From Salinicola endophyticus (lineage in GTDB: Bacteria > Pseudomonadota > Gammaproteobacteria > Pseudomonadales > Halomonadaceae): DNA of 64,000 nt. The notes under the pieces were generated by a model. That model was given only the letters and a program-made list of their open reading frames with translations, did no database searches and was not told the DNA's origin. The position numbers and the translations under genes were made by a program. The stretch is taken from NCBI RefSeq assembly GCF_003206575.1, contig NZ_PZJO01000002.1:785156-849155 (forward strand). Direction: 5' to 3'. This document shows positions 56,825 through 64,000 of the stretch, one piece after another; the first letter of the stretch is position 1; every line of letters begins with the position of its first letter.

Positions 56825-57122
56825 TCACGCTCCTTGCTTGCCGGGGTCCGGAGCCGGTCGCCGCCAGCGCCCGGCGCCGCCGCGATAGCGGATTCGCCGT
56901 GCACCCTGGCAGCACCGCACCGGTATCGTTGCGCGCCTATTGTGACCCAATCGGGTTGCTCACAGATACCCTGAAAGAGACTGTGGATAAACTCTGAACA
57001 GATCGCCCTTGGCGGCTCGCCACGAGATATCGCGAGGCATGCTCAATTTTTGGCCAGCCTCTGTTCACTCTCGGGCAGGCGCGTTACAGTGCGCGCCTCT
57101 CTTCACTGGCTAGCGACGATCG
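56825..57122. other. yqcC-DUF3549 divergent intergenic region
   Basis: 298 bases with no gene I can support. A perfect DnaA-box sequence in reverse orientation (TGTGGATAA) lies at 56982-56990. Both promoters must lie here, but none is clear. Confidence 0.4.
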
Positions 57123-58133
57123 ATGCAGACGCTGAGCGACTTTTTCGCCCAGAGCGGCGCCGAGGTGGCGCTCGCGAGCCTGGGACGGCGCGTGGCGCCG
57201 CTGACCCGCGACACCTTCGAGGCGTTCGAACGCGAGCGCCAGGCCTGGCCACTGCCGTGGAATGCACAGGCGCAGTTCGCCTGCGCCCTGCGCTGGCCGG
57301 CGGCGGGTGCCGATCCGGTGGTGTGGTTCCTGGCCCTGCCGCTGGACGAGCAGGGTATGCTCAGCCCGGCATCCCGGGACGCTTTTCTCGAGCGCCTGCT
57401 ACTGACCCTGGGCGCCAGCGGCGAAGCGCCGGACACGGCGACGCCGGACAACCTGATGCAGGACAATCCGGTGGCGCTGGAACCCGAGCTGCATCAGCGC
57501 GCCCTGCTCCACGCCCGGCTGTCGCGCCACTTCGCGCGGCCGCCCTCGCCCCAGCGCGCGCTGGCCGCACGCTATCTGGCTGGCGATGCCGAGGTGCACT
57601 GGCAGCTGCTCGGGCTGCAGGGGTTGGCAGACTGGGTCGTCGCCCCCGACCCTGCAACCTGCGAGGCGCTCGCAGCGCGGCTTGACCAGTTGCCGCGAGA
57701 GGTCCTGATCCCGCTGTGCTACCTGATGGAACACGGCGATCTGCCGGCCTCCCTGCACGCGCCGCTGATCGCATGCCTGGAGCACGCCCATGAGGCTCAG
57801 GATCTGGAGCGCTACTGCGCCCTGCTGCGCGCCCTGCTGGGTAGTCCCGAAGCCTCGGTGAGCGCCTGGCTGGGGCAGTGGCTCGAACGTGACGAACTGA
57901 TGGCGGCCGACTGTCTGGTCGCAGTGGCAGCACGCGGCTGGCACCATCTGGAAGATGAAGGGCGGCTGACGCGATTCCTCGATCGCCTGGCGGCGAGCGA
58001 GCAGCTTCACTTTCGTCGTGTCGTACGCGATTTGGCATTGATCCCGCGCCTGAGACTGCCAATATTGATGATGTTGCGCCAGGCGCCGCGGGAGTCTGCC
58101 CTCGGCCGGCGCGTTGCAGAGTGGAACGTCTGA
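57123..58133 (+). CDS. DUF3549 family protein
   Basis: A 336-residue soluble protein, mostly helical in its C-terminal two-thirds. It starts QTLSDFFAQSGAEVALASLG with RRVAPLTRDTFEAFE, characteristic of DUF3549, a family seen in pseudomonads and halomonads. Repeated Leu/Ala helices (RYCALLRALLGSPEASVSAW) suggest a HEAT-like solenoid. Function unknown. Four bases separate it from the RimB-like gene, and rimK follows, so the three are probably co-transcribed. Confidence 0.85.
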   Translation: MQTLSDFFAQSGAEVALASLGRRVAPLTRDTFEAFERERQAWPLPWNAQAQFACALRWPAAGADPVVWFLALPLDEQGMLSPASRDAFLERLLLTLGASGEAPDTATPDNLMQDNPVALEPELHQRALLHARLSRHFARPPSPQRALAARYLAGDAEVHWQLLGLQGLADWVVAPDPATCEALAARLDQLPREVLIPLCYLMEHGDLPASLHAPLIACLEHAHEAQDLERYCALLRALLGSPEASVSAWLGQWLERDELMAADCLVAVAARGWHHLEDEGRLTRFLDRLAASEQLHFRRVVRDLALIPRLRLPILMMLRQAPRESALGRRVAEWNV

Positions 58134-58137
58134 GCCC

Positions 58138-58575
58138 ATGAAAGCACTGCCCTATCAGGCCAAGGCGGTGATCGGACGACGCGAGATGGTCGCGCTACCC
58201 GATCTCGACCTGACCCTTTGCTGCAAGGCGGATACCGGCGCCCGTACCTCGGCGCTGCACGCCGAGGTGATCGAACCATTCGAGGAGCACGGCCACCCCT
58301 GGGTGCGCTTCGTCACCCGAACCAGCGGCCACGCCACCCCGGCACACGAGTGCCTGCAGCCGCTGCACGACCGACGCAAGGTCAGAAGCTCCAACGGTCA
58401 GGAGGAGTGGCGCTACGTGATTCGTACCCGGCTGGTGCTGGGCAACCTGGATTTCCCCATCGAACTCACCCTGACCGACCGCAGCGATATGCGCCATCCC
58501 ATGCTGCTGGGACGCCGCGCGATGCGGCGACTGCTGGTCGCCCCCGGTGCCGCTTTTCTGCACGGCGAGCCCTGA
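58138..58575 (+). CDS. RimK-associated ATP-independent retropepsin-like zinc protease (RimB-like)
   Basis: A 145-residue protein with the aspartyl-protease-like motif ADTGARTSALHAE near residue 30 and the family blocks EWRYVIRTRLVLGN and RHPMLLGRRAMRR. Members are annotated as putative ATP-dependent zinc protease; the pseudomonad RimB works with RimK on poly-glutamate tails of ribosomal protein S6. The rimK gene follows directly (33 bases). ATG 58138 is set by family start and gene spacing. Confidence 0.87.
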   Translation: MKALPYQAKAVIGRREMVALPDLDLTLCCKADTGARTSALHAEVIEPFEEHGHPWVRFVTRTSGHATPAHECLQPLHDRRKVRSSNGQEEWRYVIRTRLVLGNLDFPIELTLTDRSDMRHPMLLGRRAMRRLLVAPGAAFLHGEP

Positions 58576-58608
58576 CTCGCCGGATCGTTCACTCTGGAGC
58601 CCTCGCTC

Positions 58609-59517
58609 ATGCACATCGGCATCCTGTCACGCAATCGCAATCTCTATTCGACGCGCCGCCTGATCGAGGCCGCCGAGACGCGGGGCCACACGGTCAGGGT
58701 CGTCGATACCCTGCGCTGCTACATGAACATCGCCTCGCACCGCCCCTCGATCCACTACAAGGGGCAGGAGCTGGAAGCATTCGACGCCATCGTGCCGAGG
58801 ATCGGCGCCTCGGTGACGTTCTACGGCTGTGCGGTGCTGCGTCAGTTCGAGATGATGAGTACTTACGTGCTCAACGACTCGGTGGCGATCACCCGCTCGC
58901 GGGACAAGCTGCGCTCGCTGCAGCTGCTGTCGCGCAAGGGGCTGGGCCTGCCGGTGACCGGGTTCGCCCACTCGCCGGACGACATTCCCGACCTGATCAC
59001 CATGGTCAAGGGCGCGCCGCTGGTGATCAAGCTGCTGGAGGGCACCCAGGGCATCGGCGTGGTGCTGGCCGAAACCAACCAGGCCGCGGAGTCGGTGATC
59101 CAGGCCTTCATGGGCATGAAGGCCAATATCATGGTGCAGGAGTACATCAAGGAGGCCAAGGGCGCCGATATCCGTTGCTTCGTGATCGGCGACAAGGTGA
59201 TCGCGGCGATGAAGCGCCAGGCCGCCGAAGGTGAATTCCGCTCCAATCTGCATCGTGGCGGCACCGCCAGCGTCATCCGCATCACCCCCGAGGAGCGCTC
59301 CACGGCGATCCGCGCGGCCAAGGCGATGGGGCTGCGCGTGGCGGGGGTCGACCTGCTGCGCTCCAACCATGGGCCGGTGATCATGGAGGTCAACTCCTCG
59401 CCCGGGCTCCAGGGGATCGAGAGCGCCACCGGCAAGGATATCGCCGGGCAGATCATCGAGCATCTGGAGAAGAACGCCGCGACCCCGCGCAAGGCGCCGC
59501 CCAAACCCAATGGCTGA
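58609..59517 (+). CDS. rimK: alpha-L-glutamate ligase RimK (ribosomal protein S6 modification)
   Basis: A 302-residue ATP-grasp ligase (E. coli 300) that adds glutamates to the C-terminus of S6. N-terminus [23 protein letters not shown]-grasp [37 protein letters not shown]; metal-binding end [17 protein letters not shown]. It follows the RimB-like gene, the partner protease. Confidence 0.96.
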   Translation: MHIGILSRNRNLYSTRRLIEAAETRGHTVRVVDTLRCYMNIASHRPSIHYKGQELEAFDAIVPRIGASVTFYGCAVLRQFEMMSTYVLNDSVAITRSRDKLRSLQLLSRKGLGLPVTGFAHSPDDIPDLITMVKGAPLVIKLLEGTQGIGVVLAETNQAAESVIQAFMGMKANIMVQEYIKEAKGADIRCFVIGDKVIAAMKRQAAEGEFRSNLHRGGTASVIRITPEERSTAIRAAKAMGLRVAGVDLLRSNHGPVIMEVNSSPGLQGIESATGKDIAGQIIEHLEKNAATPRKAPPKPNG

Positions 59518-59538
59518 TCCGTCAATCTCAACAAATAG

Positions 59539-59590
59539 CCGGAAAACCTAAAAATTTATCTCTTCAGGGGTAGAAAAACAGTGTTTCCGG
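59539..59590. repeat. AT-rich segment flanked by CCGGAAA inverted repeats
   Basis: CCGGAAA (59539-59545) and TTTCCGG (59584-59590) bracket 38 AT-rich bases just upstream of the gene at 59627. This is the probable promoter area of that gene. Confidence 0.35.
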
Positions 59591-59626
59591 CCGCACAATT
59601 TGTGTCACCTCAGGAGGTGACCGCAC

Positions 59627-60067
59627 ATGTTTCTCGACAATCGCCAGGTGGCGATGGACAGCGTCCTGGAGGCGCTGGCCGACAGTCTCGACTATTTTCA
59701 GGACAATCTCGATCGCCTGCGCCCGGCGCTGCGCAATGCCCTGAAACCGCATTACGAGGAACGTGGCGCGGCGATGCGCGAGCTGCAGGATCTGGTTCGC
59801 GAACACCTCGCCATGCTGCCCCGCGACGCCGACGTCGAGCGCGACGACTATCTGTGGCTATGGAGCCGCATCAAGAGCTTCGTCGGCAACGACAGCGCGG
59901 TGCTGCTGGGTGAGCTGCTGGAGCAGGAGCGCGTGCTGATGCAAGCGCTGGGCAACGCCTTCACCCATCCCCTGCCGGATCCGTTGGAGCCGGCCCTGGA
60001 GCGCTGCTGGAAGAATTGCCGTGCGCTGATCCGCGAGATCACCAAGCTGCAGCAGCGTCAGCGCTGA
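59627..60067 (+). CDS. hypothetical four-helix-bundle-like protein
   Basis: A 146-residue all-helical, charged, cytoplasmic protein. The heptad-like pattern (VLEALADSLDYFQDNLDRLR; RGAAMRELQDLVREHLAML; AVLLGELLEQERVLMQALG) resembles the DUF2383/PA2169 ferritin-like bundle, but I would not name it. An ideal SD, AGGAGGTGA, lies seven bases before ATG 59627, predicting strong expression. Confidence 0.75.
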   Translation: MFLDNRQVAMDSVLEALADSLDYFQDNLDRLRPALRNALKPHYEERGAAMRELQDLVREHLAMLPRDADVERDDYLWLWSRIKSFVGNDSAVLLGELLEQERVLMQALGNAFTHPLPDPLEPALERCWKNCRALIREITKLQQRQR

Positions 60068-60072
60068 CCCAT

Positions 60073-60094
60073 GAGCCGCCGCCAGCGGCGGCTC
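60073..60094. terminator. hairpin after the helical-bundle gene
   Basis: GAGCCGCCGC-CA-GCGGCGGCTC: a 10-bp perfect stem six bases after the stop; no T run. Confidence 0.4.
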
Positions 60095-60193
60095 GACCGC
60101 CTGCCTTCAACGCCCACAATCGACTGACGCCTTCCTGGCGGCACAGGCCTATCTGCTGACCCCAAGCCGCTCTGGCCAGAGGATGGCACCGGC

Positions 60194-60850
60194 TCACGGC
60201 GATAGCTGGATCGGCTCCAGCGGGCCGAGAAAATAGGGCTCGCGCCCCCACAGGTAGAGATCACCGAAGGTCGCCGCCCGCGCCAGCCACTCGCGCAGCC
60301 TGAGCCGCCACTCGCCGGCGATCCCTCCGTCGGGCACCGCACAGCCGGTGGCATCGAGCCCCAGCGCATCGGCGATGAACAGCGCCCGCGGCAGATGCCA
60401 CGCCTGCGAGATCAGCATCAGGCGCTTGGCGCCGAACACCTCCTTGGCCCTGACCACGCTGTCGAAAGTGCTGAACCCGGCGTAGTCGAGGGTCATGTGG
60501 GCATCCTCGACGTTGCGATGGCGCAGCGAGCGCCACATGCTCACCGGTTCGTTGTAGTAGCGAGTACGGTTGTCGCCGGAGAGCAGCAGATGCTGCACGC
60601 GATTGAGACGCAACAGCTCCGCGGCGGTCTCCATGCGTGCCCGATAGTAGGGGTTGGGGCCACCGGCGCGCAGCCACTGGGCGGTGCCGAAGACCAGGCC
60701 CACCGGCTGCGGCCGGCACAGCAGCACGTCGTGTTCGATCCGCGACTGGGTCTGGTGCAATACCCACAGATTGATCGCGACGACGCCGAGGACGAGCAGC
60801 ACGAGCCCGACCAGCAGCGCCTTGAGCAGCCCCTTCAGTAACCGCAGCAT
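60194..60850 (-). CDS. sanA: SanA/YdcF-like DUF218 membrane protein
   Basis: A 218-residue protein with one N-terminal membrane helix (ALLVGLVLLVLGVVAINLW) and a periplasmic DUF218 domain. Family blocks are VGLVFGTAQWL, GPNPYYRARMETAAELLRL, LLLSGDNRTRYYNEP and RLMLISQAWHLPRALFIAD. E. coli SanA affects envelope permeability to vancomycin at high temperature. ATG 60850 is chosen since the upstream frame is low-complexity and the family begins at the helix. Confidence 0.88.
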   Translation of the reverse strand: MLRLLKGLLKALLVGLVLLVLGVVAINLWVLHQTQSRIEHDVLLCRPQPVGLVFGTAQWLRAGGPNPYYRARMETAAELLRLNRVQHLLLSGDNRTRYYNEPVSMWRSLRHRNVEDAHMTLDYAGFSTFDSVVRAKEVFGAKRLMLISQAWHLPRALFIADALGLDATGCAVPDGGIAGEWRLRLREWLARAATFGDLYLWGREPYFLGPLEPIQLSP

Positions 60851-61074
60851 AGCGCGCCGCGGTGAGGCAGACAGCGAGGCAACCACCAGCGGTCGCCTCG
60901 ATGGGGAGAGAGACAGCGTCGGCAATAGCGGGGTAAGCGGCGGGAGTCGGTGTCGATCTGCATCTTGCGTTCGTTTTGCGGTCGTTGCCTTGTCGGAAAG
61001 CCGGCACGTCTTCGCGACGCAGCGCCGAACCTCGCACGCTCAGGGTCTACTCGTGGCGCCTGCGCCAAGCCGGC

Positions 61075-61644
61075 TCAGAACATGCCCAGTTCCAGGCGCG
61101 CCTCTTCACTCATCATCTCACGGCTCCACGGGGGATCGAAAACGATTTCCACGTGCACCTTGGAGAACTGCGGCGCCCCCAGGATCTTGCGCCGTGCATC
61201 CTCGGCGATCACGTCGCCCATGCCGCAGCCCGGGGCGGTCAGCGTCATGCGAATGGTCACCATGCGTTCGCCGCTGAGCAGGCGCTCGATACGGCAGCCG
61301 TAGACCAGCCCCAGCTCGACGATATTGACCGGAATCTCGGGATCGAAGCAGGTGCGCAACTGCTCCCACACGAAGGCCTCCATCTCCTCCTCGGAGGCCG
61401 CCGGGTCGAGCGTCGGCCGCGGTGTCGGCGTCAGCCCCAGGGCGTCGAGATCCTGGCCCTCGATCAGGTAGAGCCGCCCCTCGTAGGAGACGCTCACCGA
61501 ACTCCCCTTGGCCTGCATCACCGCCACCACGCTGTCCTCGGGCAGCGTGATGGTCTTGCCGAAGGGAATCGATATGACCTCGACGTCCCGCTGCAGGGGC
61601 ATCTCCTGCCCCCTGTAGAGTCCGTGCTTCGCGTCCATCGTCAT
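61075..61644 (-). CDS. sufT: SufT, Fe-S cluster assembly factor (MIP18/DUF59 family)
   Basis: A 189-residue SufT. The N-terminal extension (PLQRDVEVISIPFGKTITLPEDS) is typical of SufT and is followed by the DUF59 domain: CFDPEIPVNIVELGLVYG with the conserved Asp-Pro-Glu, and LTAPGCGMG with the reactive Cys. It supports maturation of Fe-S proteins. The start overlaps the sufS stop by one base (TGATG). Confidence 0.95.
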   Translation of the reverse strand: MTMDAKHGLYRGQEMPLQRDVEVISIPFGKTITLPEDSVVAVMQAKGSSVSVSYEGRLYLIEGQDLDALGLTPTPRPTLDPAASEEEMEAFVWEQLRTCFDPEIPVNIVELGLVYGCRIERLLSGERMVTIRMTLTAPGCGMGDVIAEDARRKILGAPQFSKVHVEIVFDPPWSREMMSEEARLELGMF

Positions 61645-62885
61645 CAGCGCAGCATCCCCAGCACCCGTTGCAACGCCTCGACGAAGGCGTCGACCTCCTC
61701 CGGCGTGTTGTAGACCGCCAGCGAGGCGCGGCAGGTCGCCTCGACCCCGAAGTGCTGAAGCAGCGGCTGCGCGCAGTGGTGACCGGTACGGATCGCCACC
61801 CCCAGCTGATCGATCAGCAGCCCGATGTCCTGCGCATGCGCACCGTCGACCACGAACGAGATCACGCTCGCCTTGTCCGGCGCGGTGCCGATGATCCGCA
61901 GTCCATCGATGCCCTCGAGCTTCTGGGTGGCGTGTGCCAGCAGCCATTGTTCCCACGCCGCCAGACGCTCGATACCGACGCCGTCGATCCAGTCGAGCGC
62001 CGCGCCCAGAGCGATCGCCTCGGGTACCGCTGGCGTACCCGCCTCGAAACGATGGGGGATGGCAGCGAACTCGGTGCCACGGTCGAAGGAGACACGCGAG
62101 ATCATCTCGCCGCCGCCCTGCCACGGCGGCATCGCCTCCAGCAGTGACGCCCGGGCGTAGAGCGCGCCGATGCCCATGGGGCCGTAGACCTTGTGCCCGG
62201 AGAAGGCATAGAAGTCGACATCCAGCGCCTGCACGTCGACCCGCTGGTGCGGCAGCGCCTGGGCGCCGTCGACCAGGATCAGGGCACCGTGGGCGTGGGC
62301 ATCCCGCGCCATCTCGGCCACCGGGTTGACCGTGCCCAAGGCGTTGGAGACATGGTTGACGCAGACCAGCCGGGTGCGCTCGCCGAGCAGATCACGGTAG
62401 GCGGCGAGGTCGAGCACCCCGCGCTCGTCCACCGGAATCACCCGCACCACGATGCCCAACGCCTGTGCCAGCAGCTGCCACGGCACGATGTTGGAGTGGT
62501 GCTCCATCAGCGACACCAGCACCTCGTCACCCGGCTGGAGGTTGGCCCGCCCCCAGCTGTTGGCGACCAGATTGATCGCTTCGGTGGTACCGCGGGTGAA
62601 CACGATCTCGCGCGGCTCGAAGGCATTGAGGTGGGTCTGGATCCGCGTCCGCGCGCCTTCGTAGGCAGCGGTGGCCTCATCGGCCAGGGTATGCAGGCCA
62701 CGGTGGATGTTGGCGTTGTAGCGGCGATAGTAGTCGCTCAGGCTCTCGATCACCGCCGTGGGCGTCTGGCTGGTCGCCGCGTTATCGAGATAGATCAGCG
62801 GCTTGCCGTGCACTTCCCGCTCCAGGATCGGAAAGTCTCGGCGCACCGCGGCCAGGTCCAGGGTCAAATCGGTGATCGCGGTCAT
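61644..62885 (-). CDS. sufS: cysteine desulfurase SufS
   Basis: A 413-residue PLP enzyme (E. coli SufS 406) providing persulfide sulfur. The start IYLDNAATSQTP is typical. The PLP lysine is Lys232 in SGHKVYGPMGIGALY, and the persulfide Cys371 lies in TGHHCAQPLL. The RTGHHCAQP loop marks group II. It overlaps sufD and sufT by one base each. Confidence 0.97.
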   Translation of the reverse strand: MTAITDLTLDLAAVRRDFPILEREVHGKPLIYLDNAATSQTPTAVIESLSDYYRRYNANIHRGLHTLADEATAAYEGARTRIQTHLNAFEPREIVFTRGTTEAINLVANSWGRANLQPGDEVLVSLMEHHSNIVPWQLLAQALGIVVRVIPVDERGVLDLAAYRDLLGERTRLVCVNHVSNALGTVNPVAEMARDAHAHGALILVDGAQALPHQRVDVQALDVDFYAFSGHKVYGPMGIGALYARASLLEAMPPWQGGGEMISRVSFDRGTEFAAIPHRFEAGTPAVPEAIALGAALDWIDGVGIERLAAWEQWLLAHATQKLEGIDGLRIIGTAPDKASVISFVVDGAHAQDIGLLIDQLGVAIRTGHHCAQPLLQHFGVEATCRASLAVYNTPEEVDAFVEALQRVLGMLR

Positions 62886-64000
62886 CAAGCCTCCTGTACC
62901 GCCTCGGCGGTCTCGACCAGATCGGCCAGATTGAAGCGTTCCGGCAGGCGCCCCGCCACCGCGCGCTCGACGCGCTCGGCGATCTCGTTCAGCTTGACCT
63001 GCTCCATCACCTCGCCGGCGAAGGCCAGCGTCAGCAGACCACGCGCCATCGCCACGTCGATGCCGCGGGTACGCAGCGCATACACCGCTTCCTCGTCGAG
63101 CTGACCGGTGGTCGCACCGTGGGAGCACTTGACGTCGTCGGCGTAGATCACCAGCTCCGGCTTGGTATCGATCTCGGCACGATCCGACAGCAGCAGGTTG
63201 GCGTTGTTCTGGTACGCCTCGATCTGCTGGGCGTCCTTCTTGACGTAGACCTTGCCGTTGAACACGCCGTGGGAGCGATCGTCGAGGATGCCCTTGTAGC
63301 TCTCGTTGGAGAAGGTCCGCGGCGCGTTGTGGTTGACCAGAGTATGGTTGTCGACGTGCTGGCGCCCCTGCAGGAAGAACAGCCCGTAGTAGGCCGCCTC
63401 GGCACCCTCGGCGTTGAGATCGGTGACCAGATCGGTACGCACCAGGCTACCGCCCAGATTGAGGTTGAACGAGTTGAAGCGGCTGTCGCGGCTCTGATCG
63501 ACATGGATGCTGGCCACGTGCAGGTCGCCGAGCGCGGCCTCCTGCAGCTTGTAGTGGTTGACGATGGCACCACGCTCGAGCAGCGCCTCGGTCACCACGT
63601 TGGTGAAGTTGGCCGCCCCGGATTCACCGGCATAGTGCTCGATCACCGTCGCCTCGCTGCGCGCGCCGGCCTCGATCAGCACCCGCGGATGACTCATCAC
63701 CGCTTGCTCGTTGGCGCGCGAGATCAGCACCACATAGATTGGCTTGTCGACCACCGTACCCGGCGCCAGGCGCACCACCGCACCTTCATCGGCAAAGGCG
63801 GTATTGAGCGCCGTGAAGGCGGAGAAGTCGACGCCGGCCAGGCGTCCCAGGCTGCCACCCACCTGCTCGTGGTTGGCCTCCAGCGCCTGCGACAGCGGCG
63901 TCACGCTGACGCCGGCGGGCAGCGCGTCGAGCGACGACAGCTCGGCGTTGAAGCGGCCGTCGACCAGCACCAGGCGGTGGGCGTCGAGTTCGAGGGCGCA
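62885..64000 (-). CDS. sufD: Fe-S cluster assembly scaffold SufD (5' end outside window)
   Basis: The C-terminal 371 or so residues of SufD, open to the window edge. It shows the right-handed beta-helix style of the family: VVDKPIYVVLISRANEQ, SIHVDQSRDSRFNSFNLNLG, and the C-terminal ADDVKCSHGATTGQLDEEAVYALRTRG (seen in part) with the conserved Cys-Ser-His. SufD forms the scaffold with SufB and SufC. The frame continues past 63970 to the edge without a stop, so this is a truncation by the window only. Confidence 0.95.
   Translation of the reverse strand, partial: CALELDAHRLVLVDGRFNAELSSLDALPAGVSVTPLSQALEANHEQVGGSLGRLAGVDFSAFTALNTAFADEGAVVRLAPGTVVDKPIYVVLISRANEQAVMSHPRVLIEAGARSEATVIEHYAGESGAANFTNVVTEALLERGAIVNHYKLQEAALGDLHVASIHVDQSRDSRFNSFNLNLGGSLVRTDLVTDLNAEGAEAAYYGLFFLQGRQHVDNHTLVNHNAPRTFSNESYKGILDDRSHGVFNGKVYVKKDAQQIEAYQNNANLLLSDRAEIDTKPELVIYADDVKCSHGATTGQLDEEAVYALRTRGIDVAMARGLLTLAFAGEVMEQVKLNEIAERVERAVAGRLPERFNLADLVETAEAVQEA

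Overview
The window is about 64 kb of GC-rich (roughly two-thirds G+C), densely coded gammaproteobacterial chromosome. It looks most like a member of the Halomonadaceae (Halomonas, Salinicola, Chromohalobacter relatives). The case rests on Pseudomonas-like central metabolism (sdhCDAB-sucAB-lpd-sucCD with a divergent gltA), a PutA without a DNA-binding domain beside an AraC regulator, osmoregulated periplasmic glucan genes, and Na+-coupled sugar and proline symporters. The genus is inferred from gene content and protein style, not from a marker gene. I see no insertion sequence, prophage, CRISPR array, rRNA or integrated element.

Layout. 0-6.4 kb: small membrane protein, SlyD, NlpC/P60 lipoprotein, a long DUF1266-like repeat protein, an acyltransferase-3 membrane protein and a GlsB/YeaQ protein. 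6.5-10.6 kb: opgG-opgH. 11.2-15.5 kb: SglT-type Na+/sugar symporter, then the ycjX-ycjF pair. 15.5-24 kb: HAD phosphatase and a complete GlcNAc system (nagR-nagA-nagB-II-EIIA/HPr/EI fusion-nagE). 24-30 kb: SDR protein, RNase II, then a translationally coupled trio (GT4 glycosyltransferase, DUF2334 deacetylase-like, UPF0104 membrane protein). 30-43.8 kb: the TCA block on the minus strand, with gltA divergent from sdhC. 44.1-45.9 kb: gltX followed by tRNA-Ala(GGC) and tRNA-Glu(TTC). 46-50.4 kb: regulator, zinc-ribbon microprotein, MFS exporter, candidate small RNA and an unknown membrane-anchored protein. 49.6-55.5 kb: proline catabolism (AraC regulator, putA, putP). 55.8-60.9 kb: OmpW, YqcC, DUF3549, RimB-like protease, RimK, a helical protein and SanA. 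61-64 kb: the sufD(partial)-sufS-sufT end of a suf operon.

How the genes work together. The TCA block encodes citrate synthase, succinate dehydrogenase, 2-oxoglutarate dehydrogenase (E1, E2, E3) and succinyl-CoA synthetase. Good sigma70-like promoters with flanking inverted repeats lie in the gltA/sdhC divergent region. The nag block can import and phosphorylate GlcNAc (PTS), deacetylate it and deaminate it to fructose-6-P under a GntR repressor. The put block takes up proline and oxidises it to glutamate. The suf genes supply Fe-S clusters needed by SdhB.

Most of the window is core metabolism. The points most worth a second look are: the GT4-DUF2334-UPF0104 trio; a SucB with two lipoyl domains joined by a 15-nt tandem repeat; a NagE with a second, cysteine-less EIIB domain; a candidate small RNA with an orphan terminator near 49.05 kb; an acyltransferase near opgGH; and palindromes in the sdh, gltA, nagR and opgG regulatory regions.
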